Origin: Thermococcus sp.
Lineage (GTDB): Archaea; Methanobacteriota_B; Thermococci; Thermococcales; Thermococcaceae
Direction of reading: 5' to 3'
Length of the DNA: 7,775 bases
Assembly (NCBI GenBank): GCA_011050175.1
Contig: DRGF01000131.1
Span: 1 to 7,775 of the forward strand
Shown: piece by piece, positions 7,001 through 7,775 of the stretch
How positions within the stretch are numbered: the stretch's first letter is position 1
Layout: every line of letters starts with the position of its first letter
Notes under the pieces: generated by a model
The model's database searches: none
What the model was told of the DNA's origin: nothing
Seen by the model: the letters and a program-made list of their open reading frames with translations, nothing else
Made by a program: the position numbers and the translations under genes

Positions 7001-7568
7001 GAGCATAGAAGAGTTCATCGAAGAGATAGAGGGGCAGAAGAAGCAGGTCTTCCTCCAGACCCTCAATGAGATAGCCAAGAACTTCTCGGAGCTCTTCGCC
7101 AAGCTCTCCCCTGGAGGAAGCGCCAGGCTCATCCTTGAGAACGAGGAAGACCCCTTCGCGGGCGGCCTTGAGATTGAGGCCAAACCCGCCGGAAAGGACG
7201 TCAAGCGCATAGAGGCTATGAGTGGTGGAGAGAAGGCTTTAACCGCTCTGGCATTCGTGTTCGCCATCCAGCGCTACAAGCCGGCGCCGTTCTACCTCTT
7301 CGACGAGATAGACGCCCACCTCGACGACGCCAACGTCAAGCGCGTTGCCGACCTCATCAAGGAGGCCTCCCAGGACAGCCAGTTCATAGTTGTCACGCTG
7401 AGGGACGTCATGATGGCCAACGCGGACAAAATAATCGGCGTCAGCATGAGGAACGGCATCAGCAGGGTCGTCGCGCTCAGCCTTGAGAAGGCCATGAAGA
7501 TACTGGAAGAGGCGAGGAAGAGGAGCGAGGCCGAGCATTCGGAGATGTTCGGCCACCTGAGCGGGTGA
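4002..7568 (+). CDS. smc: Chromosome segregation ATPase SMC
   Basis: SMC forms a dimer that closes into a ring with the kleisin ScpA and organises and segregates the chromosome, driven by ATP. The 1188 residues show the full architecture. The N-terminal head has Walker A G33-ANGSG-K39-S40 and the Q-loop Q145 (LQGDITKF). Coiled coil 1 runs from about 170 to 505. The hinge, about 515-660, opens with IPGLYGSLGELI and closes with SGAITGGHYRP. Coiled coil 2 runs from about 665 to 1000. The C-terminal head has the signature MSGGEK at 1073-1078, Walker B FYLFDEID with D1101 and catalytic E1102, and the D-loop HLDDAN. No catalytic residue is missing, and the length is as expected for archaeal SMC. 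The start has an AGGTG ribosome binding site and its own TATA box. scpA follows after 5 bp. Rad50 is excluded because there is no zinc-hook CxxC at the hinge. Confidence 0.98.
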   Translation: MPYIEKIEMKGFKSYGNRKVVVPLSRGFTAIVGANGSGKSNIGDAVLFVLGGLSAKAMRATRISDLIFAGTKTEPPAKYAEVAMYFNNEDRGFPIDEDEVVIKRRVYPDGRSTYWLNGKRTSRSDILDVLSAAMISPEGYNLVLQGDITKFIKMSPTERRMLIDEISGIAEYDAKKEKALNELKQAEENLARVDLLIREVKAQLDKLEKERNDALRYLDLKERVEKAKVTLLLGEIRRLESLIEESNLRDNEIEAEITATEARLKDIAKEIVAREKELNKIERELEEKSEDGILEVTRKISEVKSKIEMARKNIEMARKEIEDSQRRLAKAKEELKKVSEEIEKSRNAISRWSKRREKLKAEIKEKEVIRNELVVKLGEIDRDFAIAKQDFDRVVEELEEAKKELYMKESDIKKFEEEIERARGRIAQNNAKRVALKSKISEAKSALEAKRSELGEIEAKMGKAETRLRKAEAELEEKTKKLRKLEGELSKAREELIKAEAQREVRGNRAIEFLKSQNIPGLYGSLGELITVRDESYALAVEVALGGSYDHVVVEDDRVAEKAIGLLKEKKLGRLTFLPLNKIKPRSMKEKPALGVPALDVVQYDPRFKNAVAYALGDTLIVNDMDEARAVGIGKVRMVTLGGELLERSGAITGGHYRPRGKLGVNVDEIKKRVEKLEREKEALESAVNSLRLEVKGLQNELFELRMKKSDLSKDLQVTQREMERLLAEDRALEEEIRENGALIETLEKKIHDTRGEMAKLRGRIERLEKKRTKLKKALENPEARELNQRIREVEHEISKLREELGKVESKLESLDVRINEELLPRKADLEEEIEGLVNRINALKANIEENERAIKGFEAEMEELKKAEENVKDELKELRERREMLKNEVISLRAEKDELSSRLQELRIEANTLKIKVAQYEATLEEKKNELKHHDAKLIKSIREIPLELDALREQIEQMEEEIRALEPVNMKAIEDFEVVERRYLELKSKREQVVAEKESIEEFIEEIEGQKKQVFLQTLNEIAKNFSELFAKLSPGGSARLILENEEDPFAGGLEIEAKPAGKDVKRIEAMSGGEKALTALAFVFAIQRYKPAPFYLFDEIDAHLDDANVKRVADLIKEASQDSQFIVVTLRDVMMANADKIIGVSMRNGISRVVALSLEKAMKILEEARKRSEAEHSEMFGHLSG
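7563..7568 (+). promoter_or_regulatory. Ribosome binding site of scpA overlapping the smc stop
   Basis: GGGTGA is formed by the last smc sense codon (GGG) and its TGA stop. It ends 5 bases before the scpA ATG at 7574, so ribosomes ending smc are placed directly at the scpA start. Confidence 0.65.
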
Positions 7569-7573
7569 GAATC

Positions 7574-7775
7574 ATGGAGTCCCGAAGAGAAGAGGAGATT
7601 ACCCCAGTTGACATCCTCCTCCAGCTCGTCACGATGGGGAAGGTTGACCCCTGGAACATCGACATCGTGGACCTTACAGAGAAGTACATCGAGAGGCTCA
7701 GGGAGATGAAGGAGCTCGACCTCCGCGTCTCCGCCAGGGCAATCCTCGCCGCGTCCATACTCGTCAGAATGAAGA
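7574..7775 (+). CDS. scpA: Segregation and condensation protein A (kleisin), 5' part
   Basis: The first 67 codons of a ScpA-type kleisin are present; the window edge cuts the gene, not a mutation. The protein begins MESRREEEITPVDILL and carries the hallmark N-terminal kleisin segment around residues 9-40 (PVDILLQLVTMGKVDPW, then NIDIVDLTEKYIERL), followed by the conserved RVSARAILAASILVRMK near the cut. In SMC complexes this N-terminal helical domain binds the neck of one SMC head and the missing C-terminal winged helix binds the other, closing the ring. Placement 5 bp after smc, with its ribosome binding site over the smc stop, implies a shared transcript and coupled translation. Confidence 0.93.
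   Translation, partial: MESRREEEITPVDILLQLVTMGKVDPWNIDIVDLTEKYIERLREMKELDLRVSARAILAASILVRMK

Noticed and set aside
1..7775. C/D box guide RNAs, tRNAs or transposable elements in the gaps.
   Set aside because: No C-box (RTGATGA) with a matching D-box, no tRNA-like fold, and no transposase or terminal inverted repeats were found on either strand by eye.

Overview
The window looks like a chromosomal segment of a hyperthermophilic euryarchaeon of the order Thermococcales, most likely Thermococcus. The basis is: CRISPR repeats ending in the ATTGAAAG handle known from Pyrococcus crRNAs, archaeal TATA boxes about 26 bases before probable transcription starts, GGTGA-type ribosome binding sites, and proteins rich in Glu, Lys, Arg and Ile that match the Thermococcales versions of these families as I know them. 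The species cannot be fixed from the sequence alone.

Layout. (1) Positions 1-1181 hold the leader-distal part of a CRISPR array: 18 repeats of 30 bp and 17 complete spacers. The last repeat is degenerate, and the array continues off the left edge; no leader or cas gene is visible. (2) A PHP-family metal-dependent phosphoesterase gene (1188-1832, minus) ends 6 bp from the last repeat and runs convergent to the array. (3) A divergent promoter region of about 120 bp separates it from a rightward group of three genes: the cobalamin-binding small subunit of methylmalonyl-CoA mutase, the MeaB-type G3E GTPase that protects or loads the mutase, and methylmalonyl-CoA epimerase (1955-3794). Together with the large mutase subunit, which is not in this window, they interconvert succinyl-CoA and (S)- and (R)-methylmalonyl-CoA. 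(4) A 207-bp intergenic region carries a candidate terminator, the smc promoter, and a minus-strand open stretch of 41 codons that reads like a protein C-terminus. (5) The chromosome-condensation genes smc (complete) and scpA (5' part only) run to the right edge, with 5 bp between them.

No new defence or mobile system is visible. The best leads are small: an 11-base match between two adjacent spacers, one spacer whose complement encodes a metallophosphoesterase-like ISDLH motif, a possible bias of spacers towards the template sense of their targets, one oversized 44-bp spacer, the tight CRISPR/PHP convergence, and the unexplained minus-strand open stretch before smc.
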